NCBI RefSeq assembly: GCF_000503215.1
Contig: NZ_AYTD01000001.1
Coordinates: 1-64,000 of the forward strand
Direction of reading: 5' to 3'
Length of the DNA: 64,000 bases
DNA from: Pseudomonas canadensis
Lineage (GTDB): Bacteria; Pseudomonadota; Gammaproteobacteria; Pseudomonadales; Pseudomonadaceae
Position numbers and translations under genes: made by a program
Shown here: positions 12,313-21,221 of the stretch, piece by piece
Layout of the letters: every line of letters starts with the position of its first letter
How positions within the stretch are numbered: the first letter of the stretch is position 1
The notes under the pieces: generated by a model
Told to the model about the DNA's origin: nothing
The model's input: the letters and a program-made list of their open reading frames with translations, nothing else
Database searches by the model: none

Positions 12313-12324
12313 ATTGGATCCAAT
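12313..12324. promoter_or_regulatory. Palindrome, probable GntR operator
   Basis: ATTGGATCCAAT, a perfect 12-bp palindrome in the 322-nt gap between the divergent GntR gene and the dioxygenase gene. FCD-type GntR proteins bind short palindromes of this kind close to their own promoters. The rest of the gap (12325-12598) shows no gene. Binding is inferred from position and symmetry. Confidence 0.5.
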
Positions 12325-12598
12325 GAACACTAGAGACTGCCTACCAGCTTGTCAAACGGGCAAGGTTTTCGGCTTGTAAGCGGCTAAACATGGGGCTCTT
12401 GGTGCTCACACAGTATTTTTGCAACGTCTTACAGTCATGCTCTGAACTGAACGCTTCGCGTTGCGGATTTATTTCAGAGTGAGTGCCGGCAATGGGCATT
12501 CACCGGCACATTCCAGTCTATAGATATTCACTAACGGTATTTAAAGTGCTGGTCTTATATCTATAAAGTCACGCTCCTGTCTGACCGGGAGTGAATTC

Positions 12599-13492
12599 AT
12601 GTCCGCCGCCTCTACTGTTTCAACAGCGACCCTTACCGCCCAAGCCTTCGAGATTCGCCCGCTTCCCGGCAGCGTGGGGGCCGAGATCATAGGCCTGGAT
12701 CTGACCCGACCGATCGATGACCATGACTTTGCGCGGATTCATCGCGCGCACCTCGATCATCATGTCGTGGTCTTTCGTGACCAACGTATCACTCCCGAGC
12801 AACAAATTGCCTTTAGCCGTCGCTTCGGCGTGCTGCAGATCCATGTACTCAAACAATTCCTGTTGGCTAACCATCCGGAAATCCTGATCGTCTCCAATAT
12901 CATCGAAAACGGCCAATCCATCGGCCTGGGGGATGCGGGAAAATTCTGGCATTCGGACCTGTCCTATAAAGAACTACCAAGCCTGGGTTCAATGCTGCAT
13001 GCCCAGGAGCTGCCCTCTGAGGGCGGCGACACCTTATTCGCCGACATGCATAAAGCCTGGGACCAGTTGCCGGAACATCTGCGCAACGCTGTTGAAGGCC
13101 GCAGGGCGGCGCACTCCTACACCGCGCGCTACAGCGAAACCAAATTCGAAGGCAACTGGCGCCCCACGTTGACCCCTGAGCAGCTCGCCCAGGTTGCGGA
13201 AGTCGTACACCCGGTCGTGCGCACCCACCCGGAAAACGGCCGCAAAGCGCTGTTCGTCAGTGAGGGTTTCACCACACGTATCCTCGGTCTGCCCGAAGAC
13301 GAAAGCCGTGATCTGCTCGGCCAGCTTTATGCACACAGCGTACTGCCGCAAAACATCTATCGTCACCAATGGCAGCCCCACGACCTGGTGTTCTGGGATA
13401 ACCGCTCGCTGATTCACCTGGCCGCCGGCTGCCCCAGCCATCTGCGCCGCAAGCTGTACCGCACCACCATCCAGGGCGACGCGCCTTTTTGA
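12599..13492 (+). CDS. TauD/TfdA-family 2-oxoglutarate-dependent dioxygenase
   Basis: 297-residue cytoplasmic Fe(II)/2-oxoglutarate oxygenase. The facial triad is visible: HSD in KFWHSDLSYK (His117-x-Asp119) and the distal His in WDNRSLIHLA (about 272). The C-terminal Arg that binds 2-oxoglutarate is probably in RRKLYRTT. The run ELPSEGGDTLFADM is typical of the family. Such enzymes hydroxylate taurine, alkylsulfates, chlorophenoxyacetates and other acids; the substrate here cannot be read from sequence. It heads an operon with an ABC ATPase (40 nt later) and permease, so it probably acts on the imported compound. Confidence 0.9.
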   Translation: MSAASTVSTATLTAQAFEIRPLPGSVGAEIIGLDLTRPIDDHDFARIHRAHLDHHVVVFRDQRITPEQQIAFSRRFGVLQIHVLKQFLLANHPEILIVSNIIENGQSIGLGDAGKFWHSDLSYKELPSLGSMLHAQELPSEGGDTLFADMHKAWDQLPEHLRNAVEGRRAAHSYTARYSETKFEGNWRPTLTPEQLAQVAEVVHPVVRTHPENGRKALFVSEGFTTRILGLPEDESRDLLGQLYAHSVLPQNIYRHQWQPHDLVFWDNRSLIHLAAGCPSHLRRKLYRTTIQGDAPF

Positions 13493-13532
13493 AAGGGCTT
13501 GCACTCCTTCCCCCAATCGCACGAGAGTTGAA

Positions 13533-14384
13533 ATGAACGCGCGCTTGCCAGGCCACGCGGCCAGCAACTTGAACGCTGTCGAACCGCTGCTGGCGGTAGA
13601 CCATGTAAGCCTTGAATACCGCACCCCCGAACGCGTGGTGCGGGCCACTCACCAAGTGAGTTTCGAGATCGACCCTGCCGACCGCTTCGTGTTGCTCGGC
13701 CCCTCGGGCTGCGGCAAATCCACCTTGCTCAAGTCCATCGCCGGGTTTATCAAGCCCTGCGAAGGCGAGATCCGCCTGTTGGGGCAAAAGGTCGAACAAC
13801 CGGGCCCGGACCGCATCGTGGTGTTTCAGGAATTCGACCAGTTGCCACCGTGGAAAACCGTCAAACAGAACGTGATGTTCCCATTGCTGGCTTCGAAAAC
13901 CTTGAAGCGCGCCGAGGCCGAAGAGCGCGCGCTGCACTACCTCGACAAAGTCGGCCTCACGGCGTTTGCCGATGCCTATCCCCACACGCTTTCCGGCGGG
14001 ATGAAGGCCCGTGTCGCCATCGCCCGTGCGTTGGCCATGCAGCCGAAAATCCTGTTGATGGACGAACCCTTCGCTGCCCTCGATGCCCTGACCCGACGCA
14101 AAATGCAGGAAGAACTGTTGCTGCTTTGGGAGGAGGTGCGCTTCACCCTGTTGTTCGTCACCCACTCCATCGAAGAAGCGCTGGTGGTGGGCAATCGCAT
14201 CCTGTTGCTCTCGCCTCATCCAGGGCGCGTGCGTGCCGAAATCCACAGCCATCAATACGACCTGCACAGCCTCGGGGGTGTGGAATTCCAGGCGTCGGCG
14301 CGGCGGATTCATCGCTTGCTGTTCGATGAAGCGCCCGAGGCCGAACGTGAGTTGGGTTTCGCTGATATCCGCATCGCGTATTAA
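13533..14384 (+). CDS. ABC transporter ATP-binding protein (nitrate/sulfonate/taurine type)
   Basis: 283-residue ATPase of the SsuB/TauB/NrtD class. Walker A GPSGCGKST (about 62), Q-loop VFQEFDQLPPW (about 97), ABC signature LSGGMKARVAIARAL (about 155) and Walker B ILLMDEPFAALDALTR are all intact, followed by the H-loop THSIEEAL. It drives import through the permease encoded 11 nt downstream. The middle position between a dioxygenase and a permease matches sulfonate/taurine-type operons, but no periplasmic binding-protein gene is present nearby. Confidence 0.93.
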   Translation: MNARLPGHAASNLNAVEPLLAVDHVSLEYRTPERVVRATHQVSFEIDPADRFVLLGPSGCGKSTLLKSIAGFIKPCEGEIRLLGQKVEQPGPDRIVVFQEFDQLPPWKTVKQNVMFPLLASKTLKRAEAEERALHYLDKVGLTAFADAYPHTLSGGMKARVAIARALAMQPKILLMDEPFAALDALTRRKMQEELLLLWEEVRFTLLFVTHSIEEALVVGNRILLLSPHPGRVRAEIHSHQYDLHSLGGVEFQASARRIHRLLFDEAPEAERELGFADIRIAY

Positions 14385-14395
14385 GGGGAACATCC

Positions 14396-15244
14396 ATGCG
14401 CCAGGAATATGAAATTACCCTAGAACCGCTGCTCAGCGTCCCTGTCGAGCGCGAACTGCCCCTGCGCCAACGGCTGTGGCAACAAGGCTGGCTGCGCAAA
14501 GGCCTGATCCTGATCGTGCTCGCGATCCTCTGGGAAGCCGTCGCGCGCTACCAGAACAACGACCTGTTGTTGCCGAGCTTCCTGCAAACCTTTCACGCGC
14601 TGTACGACGGCCTGCTCAGCGGCGAATTGCTGAGCAAGGTGAGCATTTCACTGGTGGTGCTGATCAAGGGTTACCTGATCGGCATCGTGCTGGCGTTTGC
14701 CCTGACCACCTTGGCGGTGTCGACCCAATTGGGCCGCGATCTGCTGAGCACCTTGACCTCGATGTTCAACCCGCTGCCGGCCATCGCGTTGTTGCCGCTG
14801 GCGCTGCTGTGGTTTGGCCTGGGGCAGAACAGCCTGATCTTTGTACTGGTGCATTCAGTGTTGTGGGCGCTGGCGCTCAACACGTATTCCGGGTTCCTCG
14901 GCGTGTCCGAAACCCTGCGCATGGCCGGGCGTAATTATGGCCTCAAGGGCATGCGTTTTGTGCTGTTTATCTTGATCCCGGCGGCACTGCCGTCGATCCT
15001 CGCAGGCCTCAAGATCGGGTGGGCATTTGCCTGGCGCACGCTGATTGCCGCCGAGTTGGTGTTCGGTGCCACCAGTGGCAAGGGCGGCCTGGGTTGGTAC
15101 ATCTTCCAGAACCGTAACGAGTTGTACACAGACAAGGTGTTTGCCGGACTGGCGGTGGTGATCCTGATCGGACTGCTCGTGGAAAACCTGGTATTTGACA
15201 CCTTTGAGCGCCTGACCGTGAAGCGTTGGGGTATGCAGCGCTAA
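14396..15244 (+). CDS. ABC transporter permease (SsuC/TauC type)
   Basis: 282-residue inner-membrane permease with about six hydrophobic segments and a binding-protein-dependent transport domain. The EAA coupling loop is seen at RNYGLKGMRFVLFILIPAAL (about residues 181-200). It pairs with the ATPase just upstream. A short N-terminal cytoplasmic arm precedes the first membrane helix (about 36-56). It is the last gene of the dioxygenase-ABC operon. The importer would need a substrate-binding protein encoded elsewhere. Confidence 0.92.
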   Translation: MRQEYEITLEPLLSVPVERELPLRQRLWQQGWLRKGLILIVLAILWEAVARYQNNDLLLPSFLQTFHALYDGLLSGELLSKVSISLVVLIKGYLIGIVLAFALTTLAVSTQLGRDLLSTLTSMFNPLPAIALLPLALLWFGLGQNSLIFVLVHSVLWALALNTYSGFLGVSETLRMAGRNYGLKGMRFVLFILIPAALPSILAGLKIGWAFAWRTLIAAELVFGATSGKGGLGWYIFQNRNELYTDKVFAGLAVVILIGLLVENLVFDTFERLTVKRWGMQR

Positions 15245-15343
15245 ACAGGAATGATTGCTCTTTGTCCGCCGTGAACCCGATAATGCTGACGGAATCTGAC
15301 GCCCCCTTGGCGTCAGGCGTACCCGGTAAAAGGATTTACGACG

Positions 15344-15970
15344 ATGCGGTTTTTTGTTTTGGCAGCGGCCTTGTTACTGTCGACCTCGGTCTTCGCGGAG
15401 TTTGTGCCCGAGGTGGTCAGCATGCCCAAGCCGCTTTATCCCAGTCACCTGACCTTCACCCAAGGGCATGCGCGCATCAGCTTGAATATTCACAACGACG
15501 GTACGGTCAGTGATGTCAAAGCGCTCAGCGCCACCAAGCCGGCGTTTGGTGAGGCTGCCGTGGCTGCGGCTACACTCTGGCGCTTCAAGCCGTGGACGGT
15601 CAGTGCCGATCGGCCGGCGGTGCTCGACGCGCAGAACGATATGATTTTCACGCCCGAACCGCCTAAGAAGGAAGCGACTCAGCTTACCTTCACCCAAACC
15701 ACTTACCAATCCTGCAGTGCACTGACGGAAGAAGTCAGCCAGTTCCGTCGTGAGCATCCCAGCCGGCCGTTGATTGCGATGAAGAGTTTTGCCATTACCC
15801 GGGTGGCGGTGATGTTCCCGGCGTTGAGCGGCAAAAGCGATTACAACGAAGGCCTGACGCGCGCCGACGAACTGGAAAACTCCCTGCCGGACATCGTGCG
15901 CAAATGCCAGGCTCATCCCAAGGCCGCCTACGCGGATTACCTGCCGCGCAATTTGAAGCGTTACCTGTAA
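15344..15970 (+). CDS. Exported protein with TonB C-terminal-like domain
   Basis: 208-residue protein with a cleavable signal peptide (MRFFVLAAALLLSTSVFA) and then a TonB-C-like domain: PKPLYPSHL, GHARISLNIHNDGTVSDVKA and ATLWRFKPWTV match the Y-P and beta-strand pattern of that fold. It has no membrane anchor and no proline-rich linker, so it is not a normal energy transducer; the domain probably serves as a periplasmic binding module. The remaining 110 residues are not recognised and contain two cysteines. Shine-Dalgarno AAAGGA lies about 10 nt before ATG. It stands alone between the ABC operon and a LysR gene. Confidence 0.75.
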   Translation: MRFFVLAAALLLSTSVFAEFVPEVVSMPKPLYPSHLTFTQGHARISLNIHNDGTVSDVKALSATKPAFGEAAVAAATLWRFKPWTVSADRPAVLDAQNDMIFTPEPPKKEATQLTFTQTTYQSCSALTEEVSQFRREHPSRPLIAMKSFAITRVAVMFPALSGKSDYNEGLTRADELENSLPDIVRKCQAHPKAAYADYLPRNLKRYL

Positions 15971-16022
15971 AGCCTGCTACGATTGCGCCCAGTTCACTCT
16001 CGATGGGTCACGAGTGCTTGGC

Positions 16023-16943
16023 ATGCAACTACCGGATATGAACCTGCTGGTCGCCCTCGACGCCTTGCTCGACGAGGGGAGTGTAGTGGGCGCCGCACGC
16101 CGCATGAACCTCAGCCCGGCGGCCATGAGTCGCACCCTCACGCGTATCCGCGAAGCCGTCGGCGACCCGATCCTGGTGCGCGCCGGTCGCGGCCTGGTGC
16201 CAACGCCTAAAGCCCTGCAGTTGCAAGGCCAGGTGCGCAACGTGGTGGAGCAGGCGGCGCTGCTGTTCCGTTCGGCGGACCAAGTGGATTTGAGTACATT
16301 GCGCCGTCGCTTCAGCGTGCGCGCCAATGACTTTTTCATCGGCGTGTATGGCGGTCGCCTGTTCGACACCATGGAGCGCATGGCGCCATTGTGCGAGCTG
16401 TGCTTCGTGCCCGAAGGCGACACCGATGACGAAGCCCTGCGTGAAGGCCGGTTGGATTTACGCGTGAGCAACACCCTGCCGGTCACCCCCGAAGTGAAGG
16501 TGCAGAACCTGTTCTCCACCACTTTTGTCGGCTTGGCGCGGGAAGATCATCCGTTGTTCGACGAAGAAATCACCGCTGCACGTTTTGCCAGCTATTCCCA
16601 CATCAGCATCTCGCGGCGCGGCATTGCCCGTGGGCCTATCGACACCGCGTTGAACGCCCAGGGCCTGGAGCGCCGTGTCGCGATGATCGCCCCCGGTTTT
16701 CACGGCGCGATGTTCATGCTGCCCGATTCCGACCTGCTGCTGCCGGTGCCCAAGGAAGCGCTGTTGAGCGCCAATCGCCTGAAGCTGCCCCTGCGGTCGT
16801 TCGCCCTGCCAATCTCGTTGCCAACACTGGTTCTCGCCCAATCCTGGCACCCGCGCTTCGATAAAGACCCCGCTCACAAATGGCTGCGCGAAACCATGCG
16901 CGAGAGTTGCCACGCCACCTGGCTCGAAGCGCAGCCCACCTGA
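16023..16943 (+). CDS. LysR-family transcriptional regulator
   Basis: 306-residue LTTR. The N-terminal helix-turn-helix (NLLVALDALLDEGSVVGAARRMNLSPAAMSRTLTRIREAVGDP, quoted here only as location 7-50) has the NodD/SyrM-like pattern, and the rest is a periplasmic-binding-protein-like effector domain. ATG 16023 gives the usual family start; GTG 16014 adds three residues. The next gene downstream is the MFS pump on the same strand, 150 nt away, so the regulator could control it, although LTTRs more often act on divergent genes. Effector unknown. Confidence 0.9.
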   Translation: MQLPDMNLLVALDALLDEGSVVGAARRMNLSPAAMSRTLTRIREAVGDPILVRAGRGLVPTPKALQLQGQVRNVVEQAALLFRSADQVDLSTLRRRFSVRANDFFIGVYGGRLFDTMERMAPLCELCFVPEGDTDDEALREGRLDLRVSNTLPVTPEVKVQNLFSTTFVGLAREDHPLFDEEITAARFASYSHISISRRGIARGPIDTALNAQGLERRVAMIAPGFHGAMFMLPDSDLLLPVPKEALLSANRLKLPLRSFALPISLPTLVLAQSWHPRFDKDPAHKWLRETMRESCHATWLEAQPT

Positions 16944-16959
16944 CACCCCAAGACCTCTG

Positions 16960-16990
16960 TAGCAGCCGGCAAGCCGGCTCCTACACGCGT
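16960..16990. repeat. REP-type palindromic element
   Basis: TGTAGCAGCCGGCAAGCCGG followed by CTCCTACA forms a hairpin with GCCGG/CCGGC arms and matches the common Pseudomonas REP pattern. It lies between the LysR gene and the pump operon and may end the LysR transcript. Confidence 0.7.
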
Positions 16991-17095
16991 TAAGGATTGC
17001 GTCTGGCGCAGTTATATCCTGCCAATAAGTAACTTTTTGTCATGTGTGTGCCTGATTAAACTGCTCGGGTATTTAACATTCCGAGTTACCTGTTC

Positions 17096-18631
17096 ATGAC
17101 CTCCCTCGCTGCCCCCACCCTTGCGGCCGCAGCCAAACCTACTGCCATGACCCCACCCGTATTCGGCCCGCGCATCATCATCGGGCTGGTCGGCGTGTTG
17201 CTGGCGGTGCTGGTCTCCGGCCTCAACGAGATGGTCACCAAAGTGGCCCTCGCGGATATCCGTGGTGCGCTGTACATCGGTTTTGACGAAGGCACCTGGC
17301 TGGTCGCGGCTTACACCGCGACTTCCGTGGCGGCCATGGCGTTTGCGCCCTGGTGTTCGGTGACCTTTTCGCTACGTCGCTTCACGCTGTGCGCCATCGG
17401 CCTGTTCACTGTGCTGGGCATCTTGTGCCCGTTTGCGCCGAGCTACGAAAGCCTGCTGGTGCTGCGCACCGTACAAGGCCTGGCCGGCGGCGCGCTGCCG
17501 CCGATGCTGATGACCGTGGCCCTGCGTTTCCTGCCGGCCAACGTCAAGCTGTACGGCTTGGCCGGCTATGCGCTCACGGCCACCTTCGGCCCGAGCCTGG
17601 GCACGCCGCTGGCGGCGCTGTGGACCGAGTATGTCGGCTGGCAGTGGGCATTCTGGCAGATCGTCGCGCCGTGCCTGCTGGCCATGGTCGCCGTGGCCTA
17701 CGGGCTGCCACAGGATCCATTACGCCTAGAGCGCTTCAAGCAGTTCAACTGGCGCGGCCTGTTGCTGGGCTTCCCGGCGATCTGCATGCTAGTTATCGGC
17801 ATTCTGCAAGGCAACCGGCTGGACTGGTTCGAGTCGGGCCTGATCACCTTCCTGCTGTGTGGCGGCAGCCTATTGCTGGTGCTGTTCATGGTGAATGAAT
17901 GGTCGCAGCCGATACCGTTCTTTAAATTGCAGATGCTTGGCCTGCGCAACCTGTCGTTCGCGTTGATTGTGCTGGCGGGCGTGCTGATGGTGCTGACCTC
18001 GGTGATCATCATCCCCTCAAGTTTCCTCGCCCAGGTCCAGGGTTACCGCCCGCTGCAAACCGCGCCGGTGATGCTGCTGATGGCGATCCCTCAGTTGATC
18101 GCGCTGCCGCTGGTGGCAACGCTGTGCAACCTGCGCTGGGTCGATTGCCGCTGGGTGCTGGGGATCGGCCTGGGCATGCTGGTGCTGTGTTGCGTGGGCA
18201 GTGCGCACCTGACATCGGAGTGGATCCGCGACGATTTCTACGGCCTGTACCTGCTGCAGATCTTCGGGCAACCGATGGCCGTGTTGCCGCTGCTGATGCT
18301 TTCCACCGGCAGCATCCAGCCCATGGACGGGCCGTTCGCGTCCGCCTGGTTCAACACCATCAAAGGCCTGGCCGCCGTGATAGCTACCGGCGTAATCGAC
18401 ACCTTGACCACCCAACGCCTGCACTTTCACTCGACCATGTTGGTCGACCGCCTGGGCAATTCGCCCCTGGCCGACGGTGAAGCGCCGGGCCTGGCGCACC
18501 GCCTGCACGAGCAGGCCGTGGTGCTGACTTCTTCGGATCTGTACTACGTCATGGCTGCGGTCGCGGTGGCGTTGATCCTGCTGATTTTCTGGATGCCCAC
18601 GCGGATCTTTCCGCCTCGCGCACCGACTTGA
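17096..18631 (+). CDS. MFS drug/proton antiporter, DHA2 (EmrB/QacA) family
   Basis: 511-residue inner-membrane transporter with a largely hydrophobic sequence of about 14 predicted helices. DHA2 hallmarks include the helix-1 region LVSGLNEMV, TWLVAAYTATSVAAM (motif of helix 2) and the motif C-like stretch GYALTATFGPSLGTPLAALW. It forms the energy-using part of a tripartite pump with the HlyD-type adaptor starting 15 nt later and the outer-membrane factor after that. Such systems export hydrophobic drugs, fatty acids or siderophore-like compounds. The iron-regulated receptor system directly downstream makes a siderophore-related cargo possible but unproven. Confidence 0.92.
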   Translation: MTSLAAPTLAAAAKPTAMTPPVFGPRIIIGLVGVLLAVLVSGLNEMVTKVALADIRGALYIGFDEGTWLVAAYTATSVAAMAFAPWCSVTFSLRRFTLCAIGLFTVLGILCPFAPSYESLLVLRTVQGLAGGALPPMLMTVALRFLPANVKLYGLAGYALTATFGPSLGTPLAALWTEYVGWQWAFWQIVAPCLLAMVAVAYGLPQDPLRLERFKQFNWRGLLLGFPAICMLVIGILQGNRLDWFESGLITFLLCGGSLLLVLFMVNEWSQPIPFFKLQMLGLRNLSFALIVLAGVLMVLTSVIIIPSSFLAQVQGYRPLQTAPVMLLMAIPQLIALPLVATLCNLRWVDCRWVLGIGLGMLVLCCVGSAHLTSEWIRDDFYGLYLLQIFGQPMAVLPLLMLSTGSIQPMDGPFASAWFNTIKGLAAVIATGVIDTLTTQRLHFHSTMLVDRLGNSPLADGEAPGLAHRLHEQAVVLTSSDLYYVMAAVAVALILLIFWMPTRIFPPRAPT

Positions 18632-18646
18632 TAGAAAGGACTGTTC

Positions 18647-19705
18647 ATGAAACGCAAAGACAAAATCGCCGTCTCCATCATCGCCGTATTTGCCGTCGGC
18701 GTGTTGGTGTACCTGGTCGCGCCGGGCGTGCTGGGCAACAAGCACCAGACCACCAACGACGCCTTCGTCGCTGCTGACTTCACCCTGGTGGCGCCGCGCG
18801 TGGCCGGCTTTATCAAAGAGGTGCTGGTGGAAGACAACCAGCGCGTCAAGGCCGGGCAACTGCTGGCACTGATCGACGACCGCGACTTCCGCGCCGCCGC
18901 GCAGGCGGCCGACGCCGATACCTTGGTGGCCCAGGCCCAACTGAAAAACGCCACGGCGACCCTGGAGCGGCAAAGTTCGGTCATCGCCCAGGCCCAGGCC
19001 ACCGTCGCGGCAGATCGCGCCGAAATGGCCTTCGCCGAGCACGAGTTGAACCGCTACAACCACCTCGCCGGAGTCGGCGCCGGCACCGTGCAGAACGCTC
19101 AGCAAGCCAAGACCCGCATCGACCAGGCCACCGCGCGCCTGGCGAATGCCACAGCCGTGCTGGCGGCGGAACGCAAGCAAGTGGAAATCCTCACCGCCCA
19201 GCGCGATGCCGCCGAGGGTGGGCTCAAACGCGCCCAAGCCGCGTTGGAACTGGCCAGTTTTCAACTGTCGTACACGCGCATCGTCGCGCCGGTGGATGGC
19301 ATGGTCGGTGAGCGTGCAGTGCGGGTGGGCGCCTATGTGACGCCGGGCAGCAAGATCCTCGCGGTCGTGCCGTTGGAGGAGGCCTACGTGGTGGCCAACT
19401 TCCAGGAAACCCAGCTCTCCCATATGCACGCCGGCCAAGCCGTGCAGGTGCGCGTCGACAGCCTCGACGGTGAGTTGCTCAACGGTCATCTGGAGAGCCT
19501 CGCGCCCGCGACGGGCGTGACATTTGCCTCGGTCAAACCCGACAACGCCACTGGCAACTTCACCAAGGTGGTGCAGCGCATTCCGGTGAAAATCGTCCTC
19601 GAACCCAACCAGGCGCACACCGAGCGCCTGCGGGTCGGCATGTCGGTGGAAGCCAGCGTCGACACCTCGCCGGCCGCGCAGCAGCGTGAGGTGGCCCAGC
19701 AATGA
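18647..19705 (+). CDS. HlyD/EmrA-family periplasmic adaptor
   Basis: 352-residue membrane-fusion protein. One N-terminal membrane anchor (about 7-28) is followed by a lipoyl half-motif (VAPRVAGFIKEVLVEDNQRVKAGQ region), a long alpha-helical coiled hairpin rich in Ala, Gln and Glu (about 85-215), and the second half with YTRIVAPVDGMVGERAVRVG. It links the MFS pump to the outer-membrane factor. Its stop overlaps the next gene by 4 nt (ATGA), so the pump parts are made together. Confidence 0.93.
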   Translation: MKRKDKIAVSIIAVFAVGVLVYLVAPGVLGNKHQTTNDAFVAADFTLVAPRVAGFIKEVLVEDNQRVKAGQLLALIDDRDFRAAAQAADADTLVAQAQLKNATATLERQSSVIAQAQATVAADRAEMAFAEHELNRYNHLAGVGAGTVQNAQQAKTRIDQATARLANATAVLAAERKQVEILTAQRDAAEGGLKRAQAALELASFQLSYTRIVAPVDGMVGERAVRVGAYVTPGSKILAVVPLEEAYVVANFQETQLSHMHAGQAVQVRVDSLDGELLNGHLESLAPATGVTFASVKPDNATGNFTKVVQRIPVKIVLEPNQAHTERLRVGMSVEASVDTSPAAQQREVAQQ

Positions 19706-21147
19706 AGCGAGTTGCCTGGCTCACCTTGAGTCTCATCAGCCTGAGCGCCTGCACGGTCGGCCCGGACTTCCACACGCCCCAGAGCCCGCAAGTGACCCAA
19801 TGGAGCGAACCCCAGGGCCGCCTGGCCGCCAGCCGTGCGGTCAACGACCCATTGCAGGAACGCTGGTGGGACGTGTTCCACGATGCGCAACTCTCGGCGC
19901 TTACACGCCGCGCGCTCACCGATAACCTCGACCTGAAACTCGCCAGCAGCCGCCTGCAACAAAGCCGCGCCGTGCGCCAGGTGACCACCGCCGAGCGCTA
20001 TCCGAACGTCAATGCCAACGGTGATTACCTGCGCCAACGCAACAGCGGCAAAGGCTTGAGCGACCCGTCCGGCAACAATGGCCGTTCGGCGTTCAACCAG
20101 TGGGACATGGGCTTCTCGGCGTCCTGGGAGCTGGACTTCTGGGGCCGCGTCAAACGCGAAACCGAAGCCGCCGACGCCACCCTGCAAGTCGCCGAAAACG
20201 ACCGCCGTGCCGTGCTGTTATCGGTACTCGCCGAGACCGCCCAGGACTATATCCAACTGCGCGGCGTACAGAACACCCGCGCCGTCACCGAGCAGAACCT
20301 CGACGTCGCCCGCCGCAGCCTCAAGCTGTCACAGTTGCGCCTGGCTGACGGTGTGGCCACGGACCTGGACGTAGCGGAAGCCGCCGCTCAAGTCGCTGCC
20401 ATCGAGGCACGGTTGCCAGATTTGCAACAGCGCCAAGACCAACTCATCAACGCCCTCAGCCTGTTGATGGGCGAGCCGCCGCAAGCCTTGCACGCGCAGT
20501 TGTCCAAAGACGCCGCCGTGCCGCAAACCCAACGCCAAGTTGCGATTGGCCTGCCTTCGGAGCTGGCTGAGCGCCGTCCGGATATCCGCCAGGCCGAGGC
20601 GCGCTTGCACGCCGCTACCGCGAGCATCGGTGTCGCCAAGGGCGACTTCTACCCGCGCATTACCTTGTCCGGCAGCCTCGGCTCCCAGGCCATGCAGCTC
20701 TCGGATTTCGGTTCCTGGGGATCCCGCGCCTTTGCTTTCGGCCCGCAATTCAGCTTGCCGCTGTTCAACGGCGGACGGTTGCAAGGCATGTTGAATCTGC
20801 GTGAAGCCCAGCAACAGGAAGCAGCGCTGGCGTACCAGCAAACCGTGCTGCGTGCCTGGCATGAGATCGATGACCAACTGACCCGCTATAACGCCAGCCA
20901 ACTGCGCCGCGACAGCCTTGCCGAAGCCGTGCGCCAGAACCAGATTGCCCTGCGCACCGCGCAACAGCAGTATGTTGAAGGCGTGGTGGATTTCGTCAAC
21001 GTGCTCACCGTGCAAAGCGCGCTACTGGCCACGCAGGAGCAGTGGGTGGAAAGCTCGACGGGCGTGTCGCTGGCGATGGTTGGGTTGTACAAGGCGTTGG
21101 GCGGAGGCTGGGAATCGGTGTATCCGCTGCAAACCGCCGGGCGCTAA
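19702..21147 (+). CDS. Outer-membrane efflux lipoprotein, NodT/OprM family
   Basis: 481-residue outer-membrane factor. A lipoprotein signal with lipobox LSAC (MKRVAWLTLSLISLSAC) is followed by the typical VGPDFHTPQ start. Two OEP repeats follow, with the helical barrel motifs LTDNLDLKLASSRLQQSRA and ELAERRPDIRQAEARLHAA. TolC-like trimers form the exit duct of tripartite pumps. It is the third gene of the MFS-HlyD-OMF operon. A second NodT-type protein is encoded at 34209 in the other pump operon of the window. Confidence 0.93.
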   Translation: MKRVAWLTLSLISLSACTVGPDFHTPQSPQVTQWSEPQGRLAASRAVNDPLQERWWDVFHDAQLSALTRRALTDNLDLKLASSRLQQSRAVRQVTTAERYPNVNANGDYLRQRNSGKGLSDPSGNNGRSAFNQWDMGFSASWELDFWGRVKRETEAADATLQVAENDRRAVLLSVLAETAQDYIQLRGVQNTRAVTEQNLDVARRSLKLSQLRLADGVATDLDVAEAAAQVAAIEARLPDLQQRQDQLINALSLLMGEPPQALHAQLSKDAAVPQTQRQVAIGLPSELAERRPDIRQAEARLHAATASIGVAKGDFYPRITLSGSLGSQAMQLSDFGSWGSRAFAFGPQFSLPLFNGGRLQGMLNLREAQQQEAALAYQQTVLRAWHEIDDQLTRYNASQLRRDSLAEAVRQNQIALRTAQQQYVEGVVDFVNVLTVQSALLATQEQWVESSTGVSLAMVGLYKALGGGWESVYPLQTAGR

Positions 21148-21180
21148 GTACAAAGAGTTTTTGTCAGTCGCTAAATAAAC

Positions 21181-21199
21181 TGTAATGATAATTGCTCTC
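21181..21199 (+). promoter_or_regulatory. Probable Fur box
   Basis: TGTAATGATAATTGCTCTC matches 13 of 19 positions of the consensus GATAATGATAATCATTATC, including the unbroken block TAATGATAAT. It lies 22 nt before the start of the FecI-type sigma gene, where iron-starvation sigma genes of Pseudomonas usually carry a Fur site. Repression by Fur-Fe(II) is inferred. Confidence 0.7.
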
Positions 21200-21221
21200 A
21201 ATAGTGTATCTGAGCTTTTTC

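Noticed and set aside
12599..15244. Naming the operon tauBCD/ssuBCD
   Set aside because: No TauA/SsuA-like gene is present and the dioxygenase substrate cannot be read from sequence, so the taurine label would be unsupported.
18017..19702. A 561-residue minus-strand frame across the MFS and HlyD genes
   Set aside because: His/Gln/Arg-rich text typical of antisense shadows in GC-rich DNA; the sense genes are clear tripartite-pump components.
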